NCBI RefSeq assembly: GCF_019263595.1
Contig: NZ_JADQDD010000011.1
Location: forward strand, 1-49,107
Length of the DNA: 49,107 nucleotides
Direction of reading: 5' to 3'
DNA from: Pseudonocardia sp. KRD291
Lineage (GTDB): Bacteria; Actinomycetota; Actinomycetes; Mycobacteriales; Pseudonocardiaceae
Shown here: positions 40,810-48,979 of the stretch, one piece after another
How the letters are laid out: every line of letters begins with the position of its first letter
Numbering within the stretch: position 1 is the first letter of the stretch
Translations under genes and position numbers: made by a program
The notes under the pieces: generated by a model
What the model was told of the DNA's origin: nothing
The model's database searches: none
What the model saw: the letters and a program-made list of their open reading frames with translations, nothing else

Positions 40810-41999
40810 AGCAGATTCTTGATACGCCGCTCGGCGAGTGCTGCGAAGTCATCTCCGGCGCCACCCCAAAGAGCGGAGTCCGCCATTATTGGGATGGCGA
40901 GATCCACTGGGCTACCCCGAAAGATCTAAGTAAACTGACCGGCATGGAGATCGGAGATACTCCACGGAAGATTACTGAGGCTGGACTGAATAGTTGTGCT
41001 GCAACCGTTCTGCCTGCTGGCTCCGTCCTGCTCAGCTCACGAGCCCCTATCGGGCACGTCGCCATTAACAGCCGTCCAATGGCGACCAATCAAGGCTTCA
41101 AGAGCCTCATTCCGAAGTCTAACCAAATTGATGCGCATTATCTTGCGTACTGGCTGAAGGCCAATCGCTCCCACCTCCAGTCGCTGGGTAACGGTGCAAC
41201 GTTCAAAGAGATCTCCAAAACAACGATCGCCCAGGTCGAGATCCCCCTCCCCTCGTACGACGAGCAACGGCGGATCGCCGCGATCCTTGGCCAGACTGAT
41301 GCTATCCGAACCAAACGCCGCAACGCAGTCACCCTTCTCGACGACCTCATCCGGTCGATCTTCCTTGACATGTTCGGCGACCCCTCATGCAACGCAACTA
41401 CCTGGCCAATAAGAAAGATCGGCGACCTGATCGAATCTACCCAATACGGCACTAGCGAGAAGGCAAAGCCAGAGGGTGACCTGCCGATGCTAAGGATGGG
41501 CAATGTATCGTACACCGGCGAGATAGACCTAAGCGATCTGAAGTATACGGATCGAGACGCAACCAATGAACGCCACATTGTCCACAGTGGTGATGTATTG
41601 TTCAATCGAACGAACAGTCCCGAACTAGTCGGCAAGTCTGCCATCTACCGCGGAGACTTGCCGCTGGCCTATGCGGGCTATCTAATCCGGGTGCGTGCCA
41701 ACTCCCAGAATAACGGAGAGTATCTCGCCGCCTTCCTGAATACCTCTCACGCAAAGCGCGTACTACGCAACATGTGCAAAAGCATTGTTGGCATGGCAAA
41801 TATCAACGCGCGCGAACTGAAAGAGATTGACATTGCCGAGGTGCCGCTGGCTTTGCAGCGAGAATTCGCAGCGCGAGTTGGTGAGCTAGAAAGGTTCAAG
41901 GTCGCACACCGGGCACACCTCGCCGAGCTTGACGCCCTCTTCATCTCTCTACAGCACCGCGCATTTCGCGGCGAGCTGTGGGATTCCCCCGCCGCCTGA
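40806..41999 (+). CDS. hsdS: Type I restriction-modification specificity subunit
   Basis: HsdS recognises the bipartite DNA target. The 397 residues form two target-recognition domains: TRD1 at about 5-150 (LGECCEVISGATPKSGVRHYWDGEIHWATPKDL) and TRD2 at about 200-345 (IGDLIESTQYGTSEKAKPEGDLPMLRMGNVSYTGEIDLSDLKYTD). Conserved helical spacers are DEQRRIAAILGQTDAIRTKRRNAVTLLDDLIRSIFLDMFG (about 154-193) and the C-terminal repeat LQREFAARVGELERFKVAHRAHLAELDALFISLQHRAF. It is one of the AT-richest genes of the element, as expected for a fast-exchanging TRD gene. Confidence 0.94.
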   Translation: MKQILDTPLGECCEVISGATPKSGVRHYWDGEIHWATPKDLSKLTGMEIGDTPRKITEAGLNSCAATVLPAGSVLLSSRAPIGHVAINSRPMATNQGFKSLIPKSNQIDAHYLAYWLKANRSHLQSLGNGATFKEISKTTIAQVEIPLPSYDEQRRIAAILGQTDAIRTKRRNAVTLLDDLIRSIFLDMFGDPSCNATTWPIRKIGDLIESTQYGTSEKAKPEGDLPMLRMGNVSYTGEIDLSDLKYTDRDATNERHIVHSGDVLFNRTNSPELVGKSAIYRGDLPLAYAGYLIRVRANSQNNGEYLAAFLNTSHAKRVLRNMCKSIVGMANINARELKEIDIAEVPLALQREFAARVGELERFKVAHRAHLAELDALFISLQHRAFRGELWDSPAA

Positions 42000-42034
42000 G
42001 TCTCGACATCGTCTACCCCAGGAAGGGCATCGTC

Positions 42035-45000
42035 GTGAGCAACTTCGGGTTCCTGCAGGCCGAATGGCCCTCCCTGCATACCGAAGCGCTGCAGGCCGAG
42101 CGTCTGGCCCTGGCGGACCCACGGGCGTCATGCTTCTACGCCCGCCGCACCCTGGAGCTCACGCTCACCTGGCTGTTCGAGGCCGACAGCACGCTACAGC
42201 GCCCCTACCGAGACGACCTGGCGGCGAAGATCGCCGAGCCGACACTGGTGAAACTGGCCGGTCCCGCCATTCGCACGAAGATGGACGTCGTCCGTCGGCA
42301 GGGCAATACGGCAGTACACCGCAGCGGCTCGGTTGCGTCGAACGACGCGGTCCGCGTGGTCGCCGAGCTGTTCCACGTCATGTACTGGGTCGCCCGCCTG
42401 TACTCCCGCAACCCCGAAGACCTGCCCAGGCCCGGGCTGGCATTCGACCAGTCTGTCATCCCGCGCCCGTTGCCGGCCGAGGTGCGGTTGGCCAAGCAGG
42501 CGGAGCTCAAGGCGCGGGCGGAGAAGTTCGCGCAGCAGGACGCCGAGCTGGCCGCGCAACGCCGCAGGAACCAGGATCTCGACACCGAGCTGGCCGCGCT
42601 GCGCGCCGAGATCAAGGCGGCCAAGACCGCGAACGAGACTCGGCCCGACACACACGACTACAACGAGGCGCAAACCCGCTCGTTGATCATCGACCTGCTC
42701 CTCAAGGAAGCAGGTTGGACGCTCGGCCAGTCCCAGGACCGCGAGTACCCGGTCACCGGGATGCCCGTGTCGGCTGCGCCTTCGGGCAAGGGCAAGGTTG
42801 ACTACGTCCTGTGGGACGACGACGGGCGCCCGCTCGGGCTCGTCGAGGCCAAGCGCACCACCCGCGACGCCCAATCCGGCAAGTACCAGGCTCAGCTGTA
42901 TGCCGACCGGCTGGAAGAGCAGTTCGGGCAGCGTCCGATCATCTTCTACACCAACGGCTACACGACCTTTATCTGGGACAATCTCAACTATCCGCCGCGC
43001 GAGGTCCAAGGCTTCTATACCAAGGACGAGCTACGGCTGCTTATCCAACGCCGCGCCAGCCAGCTCAGGATCGCGACGCTCCCGATCAACGAGCAGATCG
43101 CCGGACGCAGCTACCAGTCGCACGCGATCCGCCGTGTCGCCGAGACGTTCGAGAACGACGCGCAGCGCGATGCCCTGCTGGTCATGGCGACCGGCTCGGG
43201 GAAGACCCGCACGATCATCGCCTTGACCGACCTGATGATGCGGGCGAACTGGGCCAAGCGGATCCTCTTCCTCGCCGACCGTAAAGCCCTGGTGCGCCAA
43301 GCCGTCGGAGCGTTCAAGGCGCACCTTCCCGGTACGCCCGTCGTCAACCTGGTCGAGGACAAGGACCTCAGCGCGCGCGTAGTCGTCTCCACCTACCCGA
43401 CGCTGATGAATATGATCAACGATGTGGACAGCGGTGGGCTGCGGCGCTTCGGGCCGGGCTACTTCGACCTTATCGTCATCGACGAGGCGCACCGCTCGAT
43501 CTACCAGAAGTACGGCGCGATCTTCGACTACTTCGACGCGCTACTCGTCGGGCTTACCGCTACCCCCAAGGACGAGATCGACCGCAACACTTATCGCCGC
43601 TTCCACCTCGAGGACGGCGTCCCCACCGACGTCTATAGCCTCGACGAGGCCGTCGAGGACGGTTACCTCGTCGCACCTCGGGTAGTGGATGTTCCGCTGA
43701 AGTTCCAACGCGGTGGAATCAAGTACGACGACCTGTCCGAGGAGGACAAGCAGCGCTGGGAAGAGCTGGAATGGGACGACGACGGCAGCGTCCCGACCGA
43801 GATCTCCTCCGACGAGCTGAACAAGTACCTGTTCAACGCGGACACCGTCGACAAGGCGCTGGCGACCCTGATGACGCATGGTCTGAAGGTCGCCGGCGGT
43901 GACCGGTTGGGCAAGACGATCATCTTCGCCGCGAACACTCATCACGCCGACTTCATCGAGAAGCGCTTCGAAGCGAACTACCCTGAGCACAAGGGTTCGT
44001 TCGCGCAGGTCATCACCTACGCCAAGACGTACGCCGACAGCATGATCGAGGCGTTCGGCGTCCCGGGTGGGGCACCGCACATCGCCATCTCCGTCGACAT
44101 GCTCGACACCGGCATCGACGTGCCGGAGGTCCTCAACCTGGTCTTCTTCAAGCTGGTGCGCTCCAAGAGCAAGTTCTGGCAGATGATCGGCCGCGGTACT
44201 CGGCTATGCCCAGATCTGTTCGGCCCGAACCGCGACAAGACCGGGTTCCTCGTCTTCGACCTCTGCCAGAACGTTGAGTTCTTCAACCAGAACCTCATGC
44301 CCGCCGAGGGCGGCCTCGCCCCATCGCTGGGCGAGCGGCTGTTCGAGCGCCGCGCCGACCTGCTCCTCGCGCTGGACGAGCAACGGGTCCCGGCTGCCGA
44401 GGACGGAGCGGATGGCACCACGAGCGATGGCGGGCTGCGCCACGACGTTGCGAAACGCCTCCACGAGGAGGTGAGCGCCATGAACCCGGAGAATTTCCTG
44501 GTCCGTCCGCATCGCGAGCAGATCGACAAGTTCGCAGACTTCGACGCCTGGCTCGCATTGACCCCCGAGGCCCACGCCGAGGTGGTCGATCACCTCGCCG
44601 GTCTCCCCACCGCTTTCCGCGACGAGGACAGCAGCGAGGAGGCCAAGCGCTTCGACTTGCTCGCGCTGCGCCTACAGCTCGCCCAGATCAACGCCGAACC
44701 GGGGTACGGACGGCTCCAAGAGCAGGTCAAGGAAGTCGCGTCAGCACTGCTCGATCAACTCACCATCCCCGCCGTCCGCGCTCAGCAGGAGCTACTCGAC
44801 GAGATTTCCGGTGACGATTGGTGGGCGGACGTCACGCTGCCCATGCTGGAGGTGATGCGCCGACGCATCCGTAGCCTGGTCAAGCTGATCGAGAAGACCA
44901 GGCGCGGCGTCGTCTACACCGACTTCGAGGACGAGCTCGGCGAGCTGTCCGCGGCGTCACTGCGCGGCATGGAGATCGGCGCCGATCTCTCCCGCTTCGA

Positions 45001-45457
45001 GCAGAAGCTACGCATCTACCTCCGCACCCATGAGAACCAGCTTGCTGTCCAGAAGATTCGCCGCAACCGCCAGATCACCATGCTCGACCTTGACGAGCTT
45101 GAGGGCATATTCATCGAGTCCGGCATCGGTACCGAGGCGGAGATCAGCACGGCCAAGGAGAACTCTGGTGGGCTCGGCCTGTTCCTTCGATCGCTCGTAG
45201 GTCTCGATCGGGCGGCTGCAGCCGCCGCATTCGGGGCGTTCCAGCAGGGCAGAACTCTCACCTCGGCACAGCTGCGCTTTGTCAATGAGTTGGTCGATTA
45301 CGTGACACACAACGGAAGGATCGAGGTTGACGTGCTGTATCGACCGCCTTTCACCTCCATCGCACCCGGCGGACCAGAAGATCTTTTCGTCGAGGTCGAC
45401 ATCGACGCGATCACGCATACGATGCGATCGATCGACGCCACAGCCCAGCCCGCATAG
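42035..45457 (+). CDS. hsdR: Type I restriction-modification endonuclease/translocase subunit
   Basis: HsdR pumps DNA and cuts unmodified DNA at a distance. The 1140-residue protein begins with a DUF4145-like helical domain (about 20-130: PRASCFYARRTLELTLTWLFEAD, TAVHRSG). A coiled coil and the HSDR_N nuclease core follow, with the catalytic GLVEAKRTT at about 268-276. The SF2 motor has Walker A MATGSGKTRTII (about 384) and DEAH box VIDEAHRS (about 481), then GLTATP, VDMLDTGIDVPEV and QMIGRGTRLCPD. The GTG at 42035 is chosen, 35 bases after hsdS, because the upstream in-frame ATG lies inside hsdS. It appears intact. Confidence 0.95.
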   Translation: MSNFGFLQAEWPSLHTEALQAERLALADPRASCFYARRTLELTLTWLFEADSTLQRPYRDDLAAKIAEPTLVKLAGPAIRTKMDVVRRQGNTAVHRSGSVASNDAVRVVAELFHVMYWVARLYSRNPEDLPRPGLAFDQSVIPRPLPAEVRLAKQAELKARAEKFAQQDAELAAQRRRNQDLDTELAALRAEIKAAKTANETRPDTHDYNEAQTRSLIIDLLLKEAGWTLGQSQDREYPVTGMPVSAAPSGKGKVDYVLWDDDGRPLGLVEAKRTTRDAQSGKYQAQLYADRLEEQFGQRPIIFYTNGYTTFIWDNLNYPPREVQGFYTKDELRLLIQRRASQLRIATLPINEQIAGRSYQSHAIRRVAETFENDAQRDALLVMATGSGKTRTIIALTDLMMRANWAKRILFLADRKALVRQAVGAFKAHLPGTPVVNLVEDKDLSARVVVSTYPTLMNMINDVDSGGLRRFGPGYFDLIVIDEAHRSIYQKYGAIFDYFDALLVGLTATPKDEIDRNTYRRFHLEDGVPTDVYSLDEAVEDGYLVAPRVVDVPLKFQRGGIKYDDLSEEDKQRWEELEWDDDGSVPTEISSDELNKYLFNADTVDKALATLMTHGLKVAGGDRLGKTIIFAANTHHADFIEKRFEANYPEHKGSFAQVITYAKTYADSMIEAFGVPGGAPHIAISVDMLDTGIDVPEVLNLVFFKLVRSKSKFWQMIGRGTRLCPDLFGPNRDKTGFLVFDLCQNVEFFNQNLMPAEGGLAPSLGERLFERRADLLLALDEQRVPAAEDGADGTTSDGGLRHDVAKRLHEEVSAMNPENFLVRPHREQIDKFADFDAWLALTPEAHAEVVDHLAGLPTAFRDEDSSEEAKRFDLLALRLQLAQINAEPGYGRLQEQVKEVASALLDQLTIPAVRAQQELLDEISGDDWWADVTLPMLEVMRRRIRSLVKLIEKTRRGVVYTDFEDELGELSAASLRGMEIGADLSRFEQKLRIYLRTHENQLAVQKIRRNRQITMLDLDELEGIFIESGIGTEAEISTAKENSGGLGLFLRSLVGLDRAAAAAAFGAFQQGRTLTSAQLRFVNELVDYVTHNGRIEVDVLYRPPFTSIAPGGPEDLFVEVDIDAITHTMRSIDATAQPA

Positions 45458-45525
45458 CCGAACGAACCTGCGTCCTCGACCGTGTCTGTTTGCCAGGGCC
45501 TTGCCCATCGGCTGAGGTCGTCCTC

Positions 45526-45547
45526 GTGGAACGCGTCGTGGGACGAA
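45526..45547 (+). repeat. Candidate right arm-type integrase site
   Basis: A 22-base block starting GTGGAACG and containing TCGTGGGACGAA, matching 20594-20615 at 19 of 22 positions in the same orientation. It lies 94 bases inside attR. No gene is seen from the hsdR stop to attR. Confidence 0.7.
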
Positions 45548-45641
45548 CTGCAGGTCCCAGCAGCGCTACAGCGACCCGCACGTCGAGCCAGAGGTCCATG
45601 TAGGCCCAGGTGGCACGCCACGGATCACCCGGTCTTCCGGC

Positions 45642-45684
45642 CTCCTAAAGCGGGTGCCGCAGGTTCGAATCCTGCCGGGGGCAC
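45642..45684 (+). repeat. attR core, 43 bp
   Basis: An exact copy of the 3' part of tRNA-Arg(CCT) from CTCCTAAAG through the T-arm to the first bases of CCA. The 5' half of a tRNA is absent upstream, so this is a displaced attachment core and not a second gene. Confidence 0.95.
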
Positions 45685-45744
45685 GCAGGTCACAGACACA
45701 GCGACGGTCCGCTGACCATATGCCGTTGAGGTCGGCGATCGCCG

Positions 45745-46070
45745 CGGAGTAGGCGTCGAGCGCGTCGGACTTCCCGCTCCGGCGCCGCGCCCGACGGTCG
45801 GGACGGTCCACCTCGACCACCGCCAGGCCCTGCGCGGCAAGCAGACGCGCGAGCCCAGCCCCATAAGACCCGGTGCCCTCGACACCGAGTCGGACGACGT
45901 TGCCGCGGCTTCGCATTCAGGTCAGCAGCTGTTCTTTGGCCGCTGGCGGTCGCGGGAAACTGAGCGTCGTCGATCCGACGCCCCACGGCGTCGATCACTG
46001 CGCCGTGATGGGTGTTCAGTTGGTTGTCGACGCCGCCGATGACGTCGTCGAGCGAGAGGGTGTCCGGCAC
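45745..46070 (-). pseudogene. IS110-family transposase N-terminal fragment, inactivated
   Basis: Read on the minus strand the DEDD-type start is clear: DVIGGVDNQLNTHHGAVIDAVGRRIDDAQFPATASG, then in another frame MRSRGNVVRLGVEGTGSYGAGLARLLAAQGLAVVEVDRPDRRARRRSGKSDALDAYSAA. The two pieces need a one-base shift near 45930. In the restored frame a TGA at 45917-45919 stands where a Trp codon (TGG) would be expected. Homology stops near 45745, about 60 bases outside attR, so the catalytic C-terminal half is missing. It is a relic without function. Confidence 0.85.
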
Positions 46071-46454
46071 GTGCGTCCTTGCTGCTCGTCGTCGTTTCAG
46101 GCGAGCACCTGCTGGCCGAGCACGGACAAGACAGCGATGAGCTCCTGCAAGCAAGCTCCGATGAGGTCACACAGCTCCGGCGGCGGTTCAGACGATGTTG
46201 TTCGGCGCTGTGGACGGCGCGCACCCACGCCGGTGTCGGCACTGCCGCGCGCAGGCACCGCGGCGCGCCCGGACTGGTCGCGCGCTACCCCGGATAGCCG
46301 CCGGCACGGCGATGCTCGCCGTGCCGGCGGTCTGCTCGTCGGAGAGCTGGCCGGATGACCCTGCTCCGAGTCCGTGGTTGACACCCGAAATGAATATTGG
46401 TTCAGTACTGAACTTCGGTTCATTTCATCCATGGGTCATCGGAGGAGCGTGGGG
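46071..46454. other. Gap upstream of tetR
   Basis: No coding sequence is supported in the first 300 bases, which look like decayed DNA (perhaps the rest of the insertion-sequence region). The last 70 bases are AT-richer and hold the tetR operator and promoter. Confidence 0.5.
46389..46424. promoter_or_regulatory. 36-bp dyad operator upstream of tetR
   Basis: A perfect inner palindrome GTTCAGTACTGAAC (46400-46413) is framed by AATGAA (46389-46394) and TTCATT (46419-46424), all sharing the same centre. The symmetry and the position 31 bases before the regulator start indicate an autoregulatory site that also governs the coupled dehydrogenase gene. Confidence 0.8.
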
Positions 46455-47147
46455 ATGCCCGAGTCGGTTACACACACTGCTGGGGGCGCGGTGCGGTCGA
46501 GTCGGGTCGAAGCCCGCAAGGCCGACGCCCGTCGCCGCATCCTCGAGGCGGCCCGGGAAGTAGTGACCGAGCACGGGTTCGCCGCCGCGCAGGTCGCAGT
46601 CGTGGCCTCGGTAGCCGACGTGGCGACCGGGTCGATCTATCGGCACTTCCCGTCGAAGGCGTCGCTGTTCTCGGAGATGCTGCGCGACGTCTGCCGCCGC
46701 GAGCTCGAGGTGGTCCGTGCCGTGGCCGCCGAGGAGGGCCGGACCGCGACCGAGCGCATCGGTGATGCGGTGGCGACGTTCGTCGACCGGGCCCTGCGCG
46801 GTGAGGGCCTGGCCTATGCAGTGATCGCAGAACCGATGGACCCCGACGTCGACCAGGTCCGGCTCGAGGCCCGAGCCGGGCTCGCACAGGCCTTCGCCGA
46901 GCTCATCGAGAACGGCGTCACAGCCGAGGAGTTCCCGGCCCAGGACGCGCGCATCCGCGGTGCCGCCATCGTCGGAGCCTTCCTCGAAGCGGTGGTCGCG
47001 CCGCTGGCCGAGCGTGTGACCCGGCCGCTGGACCGGGCCGCAGTCAGCGCCGAAGTGGCCCGCTTCTGCCAGCAAGCGGTCGCCGGCGCAGCACTCACCA
47101 GCACCCCGGATGCGCGCATCCGAGTCATTCACGGAGGACAGTCATGA
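46455..47147 (+). CDS. TetR-family transcriptional regulator
   Basis: A 230-residue repressor with an N-terminal HTH, RRRILEAAREVVTEHGFAAAQVAVVASVADVATGSIYRHFPSKASLFSEML (about 26-76), and a helical ligand domain. ATG 46455 has GGAGGAGCGTGGGG upstream and is preferred over an in-frame ATG 81 bases earlier, which lies inside the operator. It overlaps the acyl-CoA dehydrogenase start by 4 bases. A fatty acyl-CoA or similar ligand is a reasonable guess, since such regulators commonly control acyl-CoA dehydrogenases. Confidence 0.9.
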   Translation: MPESVTHTAGGAVRSSRVEARKADARRRILEAAREVVTEHGFAAAQVAVVASVADVATGSIYRHFPSKASLFSEMLRDVCRRELEVVRAVAAEEGRTATERIGDAVATFVDRALRGEGLAYAVIAEPMDPDVDQVRLEARAGLAQAFAELIENGVTAEEFPAQDARIRGAAIVGAFLEAVVAPLAERVTRPLDRAAVSAEVARFCQQAVAGAALTSTPDARIRVIHGGQS

Positions 47148-48811
47148 CCATCACCGATGAGACCACCACCGCCGAGCATTCGGACTACACCCACCAGCGC
47201 CCGATTCCGCGGGAGGACCTGGTCCCCGACCTCAACCACGTCAACGCCTTCACCACCGACAAGGTCGCCTCCCAGGTCATCGACACCTTCGCGCCGTGGG
47301 CGCGGGATCGGGCCGCGACGTTGGGCGGTCAGGTGTGGGACCCACGGGTCCTCAAGAACGCCCGTGACGCGCAGCGCTACACCCCGGAGCTGCGGACGCT
47401 GAACCGGATCGGCGACGAGGTCTACGACATCGAGTTCCACCCCGCCTACCACGAGCTGATGGCGCTCGGGTTCGGCTCCGGCGCGCACTCGCTGGCCTGG
47501 ACCGCCGAGCAGCCCGGCGCGCACTCCGCCCGCGCGGTGCTGTCGTATCTGTGGAACCAGATCGACGGCTCGACCGCCTGCCCGATCGGTATGGCCTACG
47601 CATCGATCCCGGTGCTGCGCAGCCAGCCCGAGCTCGCCGAGTTCGCCCGCGCGCTCGAAGCCGAGGGCTACGACTCGGCCGACGTGCCGATCCAGCACAA
47701 GTCCGCCGCCACCATCGGCTACTTCATGACCGAGAAGCATGGCGGCTCGGACCTGCGCGCCAATGTCACCGTCGCCCGCCCGGTCGGCAAGCGTGGCCCC
47801 GGCGAGAAGTACCTGGTCAACGGGCACAAGTGGTTCGCCTCGGTGCCGATGTCGGACTGCTACCTCACCGTCGCCCAGACCGAGGGCGGCGTGTCCTGCC
47901 TGCTCATCCCCCGGCGACTTCCCGACGGTCGACTCAACAACCTCAAGATCAACCGTCTCAAGGACAAGCTCGGCAACAAGGCCAACGCCTCCTCCGAGAT
48001 CGAGTACCACGACGCCGAGGCCTTCCTCGTCGGCGAGGAGGGCAAGGGCGTGCGCACGATCCTGTCCTCCGCCGAGTACACCCGCCTCGACTTCGCTGTC
48101 GGCTCCGCCGGACTGATGCGAGCCGCGCTGTCCCAGGCTCTGCACTACAACGACACCCGCTCCGCGTTCGGCGCGAAGCTGTCGCAGCTACCCATCCAGG
48201 CGCCGGTCCTGGCCGACCTGGCCCTGGAGTGGGCCGGCGCCGCGCACCTCGGCTTCCGCGTCGCCCGGGCCGAGGACTCCCGCGACGACGTCTCCGAGCG
48301 TCTGGTCAGCCGTCTGCTGACGCCGGTGGCGAAGTTCTGGAACTGCCGGCGGGTCTCGAGCGTGACCGAGGAGGTGATCCAGTCGATCGGCGGCAACGCC
48401 TACATCGAGGAACACCCCTGCCCGCGCTACTACCGCGAGGCACCGCTGAACGCCATCTGGGAGGGCACCTCCAACATGATGGTCATGGATGTGGGCCGCG
48501 TCCTGACCCGCGAGCCCAAGGCCATCGAACCCGTCCTCGACGAGATCCGCCCCGCCGCGGCCGAGCACCCGCTGCTCGCCGCCGCCCTCGACGAGATCGA
48601 CGAGCTCGTCATGGCCCCCGAGCAGACCACCCGCTACCTGGTCACCAAACTGGCAGTTACCACCCAGGCCGCACTGCTGGTCGAGCACGCGCCCACCGCC
48701 GTCTCGGACGCGTTCATCGCCTCCCGACTCGGCACCGGGTGGGGCCCGGGCTACGGCACTCTGCGCGGGGTCGACTTCGAGTCCATCATCGACTTCGGCC
48801 GGCTCGGCTGA
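47144..48811 (+). CDS. AidB-like acyl-CoA dehydrogenase
   Basis: A 555-residue flavoprotein of the acyl-CoA dehydrogenase superfamily. Length and features match E. coli AidB (541 residues) more than the usual 380-residue enzymes. They include an extended N-terminus, IGYFMTEKHGGSDLRANVTVA, GHKWFASVPMSDCYLTVAQTEGGVSCLLIPR, LKDKLGNKANASSEIEYHDAEAFLVGEEGKGVRTILSSAEYTRLDFAVGSAGLMRAAL and EVIQSIGGNAYIEEHPCPRYYREAPLNAIWEGTSNMMVMDVGRVL. AidB protects DNA or consumes alkylating agents. Here the gene is coupled to a TetR regulator and not to an Ada-type activator, so a lipid-metabolic role is as likely as an alkylation response. Confidence 0.88.
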   Translation: MTITDETTTAEHSDYTHQRPIPREDLVPDLNHVNAFTTDKVASQVIDTFAPWARDRAATLGGQVWDPRVLKNARDAQRYTPELRTLNRIGDEVYDIEFHPAYHELMALGFGSGAHSLAWTAEQPGAHSARAVLSYLWNQIDGSTACPIGMAYASIPVLRSQPELAEFARALEAEGYDSADVPIQHKSAATIGYFMTEKHGGSDLRANVTVARPVGKRGPGEKYLVNGHKWFASVPMSDCYLTVAQTEGGVSCLLIPRRLPDGRLNNLKINRLKDKLGNKANASSEIEYHDAEAFLVGEEGKGVRTILSSAEYTRLDFAVGSAGLMRAALSQALHYNDTRSAFGAKLSQLPIQAPVLADLALEWAGAAHLGFRVARAEDSRDDVSERLVSRLLTPVAKFWNCRRVSSVTEEVIQSIGGNAYIEEHPCPRYYREAPLNAIWEGTSNMMVMDVGRVLTREPKAIEPVLDEIRPAAAEHPLLAAALDEIDELVMAPEQTTRYLVTKLAVTTQAALLVEHAPTAVSDAFIASRLGTGWGPGYGTLRGVDFESIIDFGRLG

Positions 48812-48979
48812 TCACGATGGACGCCTCGGCTGGGGGCGCCGCGGGCTGCGAACAGCGCAGCTCTTGAATTTTGCACGTGCGCCAGTCAACTTGCGGTCGT
48901 GGTTTCCTCTCCGGAGGCCAGTGCGGCCCGCAGAGCTTGCATCACCCCGTCCTCCGCGGGCCCCACTACGGTCGCCTGC

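Larger units (their letters stand above)
20500..45684. mobile_element. Integrated conjugative/mobilizable element in tRNA-Arg(CCT)
   Basis: The 25.2-kb segment is bounded by 43-bp perfect direct repeats (attL in the tRNA, attR at 45642). It contains an integrase next to attL, an Xis-like HTH protein, a MobF relaxase, a coupling ATPase, several plasmid-type small proteins, and defence cargo (Kiwa-like pair and type I restriction-modification). Base composition is mosaic: the transfer region is as GC-rich as the chromosome, while 22100-25350 and parts of hsdS are clearly AT-richer. I found no RepSA/Prim-Pol-like initiator and no VirB4, so it differs from pSAM2-type AICEs, which use an FtsK-like TraB. 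Confidence 0.93.

Noticed and set aside
45642-45684. Second tRNA-Arg gene
   Set aside because: Only the 3' part is present, with no acceptor 5' strand or D-arm upstream; it is the attR core.
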